This document shows, one piece after another, positions 62,528-64,000 of a stretch of DNA of 64,000 nt. The notes below the pieces were generated by a model. The model was not told the origin of the DNA. It made no database searches and was given only the letters and a program-made list of their open reading frames with translations. Made by a program: the position numbers and the translations under genes. How positions within the stretch are numbered: the stretch's first letter is position 1; each line of letters starts with the position of its first letter. Location of the stretch: positions 40,541,707 to 40,605,706 of the forward strand of contig CM036243.1 of assembly GCA_020698575.1 (NCBI GenBank), read 5' to 3'. This DNA is from Bostrychus sinensis (Eukaryota > Chordata > Actinopteri > Gobiiformes > Eleotridae).

Positions 62528-62590
62528 CCCTCGACAGAACGAGCTGCTGCAGTGAAGTGACTTCCTCAAACTCAGAGACACAATATGGTT
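62528..62590 (-). promoter_or_regulatory. Additional leader-exon copy with intact donor
   Basis: GAGGGGTAAGTT donor (exon end 62528) with the same GTTTGAGGAAGTCACTTCAC and CAGCTCGTTCTGTCGAG sequence as 61066. It is preceded by a Penelope-like tail relative at 62290-62470. It may be an alternative first exon of copy C or the start of a further truncated unit. Confidence 0.4.
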
Positions 62591-62599
62591 CAGTCACAT

Positions 62600-63284
62600 T
62601 GCAAGACTTCCCCACCCCCCTTTTTTTTTTTTTTTTTTGAAGGGGGGGAGGGGCACAGTAAAATCTGCTCCCAAACCTGGCTCAAACCCAGGACCAGGTG
62701 ATCAACCTGTTGGCCCCCCCACATGATTGAAAATTAACAAAACTATGTCAGTTTGTTTGTGCATCATTTGTGCACGTTTGTGCACACAGAATGAGAATTT
62801 GTGGACAATTGTTTTTTTAGATAACAAATATTCTTTTTCAGGCCAGCCCCCTCACTCAGCCCCCCCATATCGTCCAAATCGTTCCAAAATGGTGTCATTT
62901 ATTTGTGCATCGTTTGTGCACGTTTGTGCACGTTTGTGCATGCAAAATTAATGTTTGTGCACCCTCCATTTTTGAAATATTAATAATTCATTTGTTTTTA
63001 CGCATCTATATTGCAAGTAGGCTAACCCAACTGAAATGTGTAACTAATGAGACTGGTAATTAAACACTTAATATGCACAAGGACGTGCTTAACTCGTTTA
63101 CGTCCTGCTGACACAAAATGTGATGCTTTATACCAGTAAAGCTCAGTTTTAAATTGTAACTGTACAGGCGAGCTGTGTGTGCAGCAGATGTGTAGCTGCT
63201 GAGTTTGACAACTATCAGGAACTCCAAACTACAGACAAATGATTGGAAAATGTACCTTGAGCTCTTGACTCATTTCCAGGTTCA
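62600..63284. other. Simple repeats and short tandem words, no gene
   Basis: A poly(T) tract with flanking C/G runs at 62612-62650. TTTGTGCACG-type 10-bp words cluster at 62755-62785 and 62900-62960, within two related stretches about 150 bp apart. No exon supported. Confidence 0.55.
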
Positions 63285-64000
63285 GCTCCTAGTCACTGGT
63301 TCAGATATGTGGATGACACCTGGGTGAAGATCAAAATCCAGGAAGTGGAAGCTTTCACAAGGCATATTAATGCTGTGGACCAGAACATCAAGTTCACTCG
63401 TGAGGATGCCACGGAGAACAGCCTAGCCTTCTTAGACTGTGCAGTTATTATTGGAGAAGACAGGCGGCTCCATGTGGAAGTGTACAGGAAGCCCACTCAC
63501 ACAGACCAGTACCTGTTATTTGATTCAAACCACCCACTACAGCACAAACTCGGTGTGATCAGGACACTGCAGCACAGAGCCCAAGAGGTTCCCACAAGCT
63601 CGGAGGGAAGGAGGAAAGAAGAGCTACATGTCCGCCAAGCCCTCAGAACCTGTGGATATCCCAACTGGGCCTTCTCCAAATCCCGAATGACAAGAAAACA
63701 GGACAGGAAAGAACAGGAGCAAGAGCCAAAAAGGAGCAATGTAGTCATTCCGTACATCTCCGGCCTATCTGAGAAACTTAAAAGGATTTTTAGCCAACAC
63801 AACATCCCGGTTTATTTCAAACCTGTTAATACTCTCAGACAAAAACTGGTTCACCCCAAGGACAAAATTCCCAGTTACAAACAGAGCAATGTTGTGTTCT
63901 CCATCCACTGCAGTGAGAACTGTAATGAACAGTACATTGGAGAAACCAAACAACCTCTGCACAAGCGGTTATACCAACACCGCAGGGCCAACTCCAGTGG
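63285..64000 (+). mobile_element. Penelope-like element, 5'-truncated RT to GIY-YIG, runs off the window
   Basis: Open throughout: APSHWFRYVDDTWVKIKIQE (RT active-site motif YVDD), SLAFLDCAVIIGEDRRLHVE, VYRKPTHTDQYLLFDSNHP, then RQALRTCGYPNWAFSKSRMT and the GIY-YIG region VVFSIHCSENCNEQYIGETK. The order of RT followed by GIY-YIG is the defining layout of Penelope-like retroelements. Upstream fingers are missing (truncation near 63280). The C-terminus lies beyond the right edge. It is the same family as 55007-56528. Confidence 0.9.

Overview
The window is vertebrate nuclear DNA, almost certainly from a teleost fish. Genes are split by GT/AG introns. Tc1/mariner, hAT, Penelope-like and non-LTR elements, a tRNA-derived SINE, MITEs and minisatellites fill the gaps. 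The main genes are of a kind known as a large fish-specific family: NLR (NOD-like receptor) genes that join a FISNA segment, a NACHT ATPase, leucine-rich repeats and a C-terminal PRY-SPRY (B30.2) domain. No bacterial features (operons, CRISPR arrays, prophage) were seen.

Layout. All three NLR copies lie head-to-tail on the minus strand, in repeat units of roughly 18 to 24 kb. Copy A has its start codon at 15836 and its stop at 5998. Copy B runs from 34180 to 23403. Copy C runs from 60132 to 48487. Each copy reads: a possible 5' leader exon, a start exon, several small exons carrying a Pro-Gly-Pro-Ser-Cys ... Ser-Asp-x-Ser-Met peptide, a linker, one giant FISNA-NACHT exon, two 174-nt LRR exons, a 47-nt exon and the B30.2 exon. 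All junctions are phase-compatible where intact. Copy B gives an uninterrupted frame of 3429 nt (1142 residues), or 3324 nt if a 105-nt stop-free segment in the linker is spliced as an intron. Copy A has a one-base insertion in a small exon that also has a hAT element at its splice acceptor. Copy C has a frameshift in its start exon, a broken repeat exon and a missing 5' linker part.

Flanks and fillers. At the far left is a minisatellite and one + strand exon resembling the C-terminus of the rRNA-processing factor RRP36. A damaged Tc1/mariner element (4308-5925) sits just 3' of copy A. A block carrying an approximately 22-bp minisatellite lies 3' of copies B and C, and part of that block also lies 3' of copy A. 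Introns of copy B hold a 15-bp minisatellite of about 61 units (30624-31550), a hAT MITE and a CR1/L2-like LINE fragment. Copy C introns hold a large Penelope-like inverted repeat (55007-56528). A further Penelope-like reverse-transcriptase fragment runs off the right edge. A few + strand exon-like stretches (36939-37415) may belong to an unrecognised gene or relic.

How it fits together. The array looks like a rapidly turning-over cytosolic immune-receptor cluster. The body of the receptor is nearly identical among copies, differences concentrate in B30.2 loops and one patch after the NACHT region, and N-terminal exons are gained, lost and broken. Everything here is read by eye; exon joins are inferred from splice signals and frame, not from transcripts.
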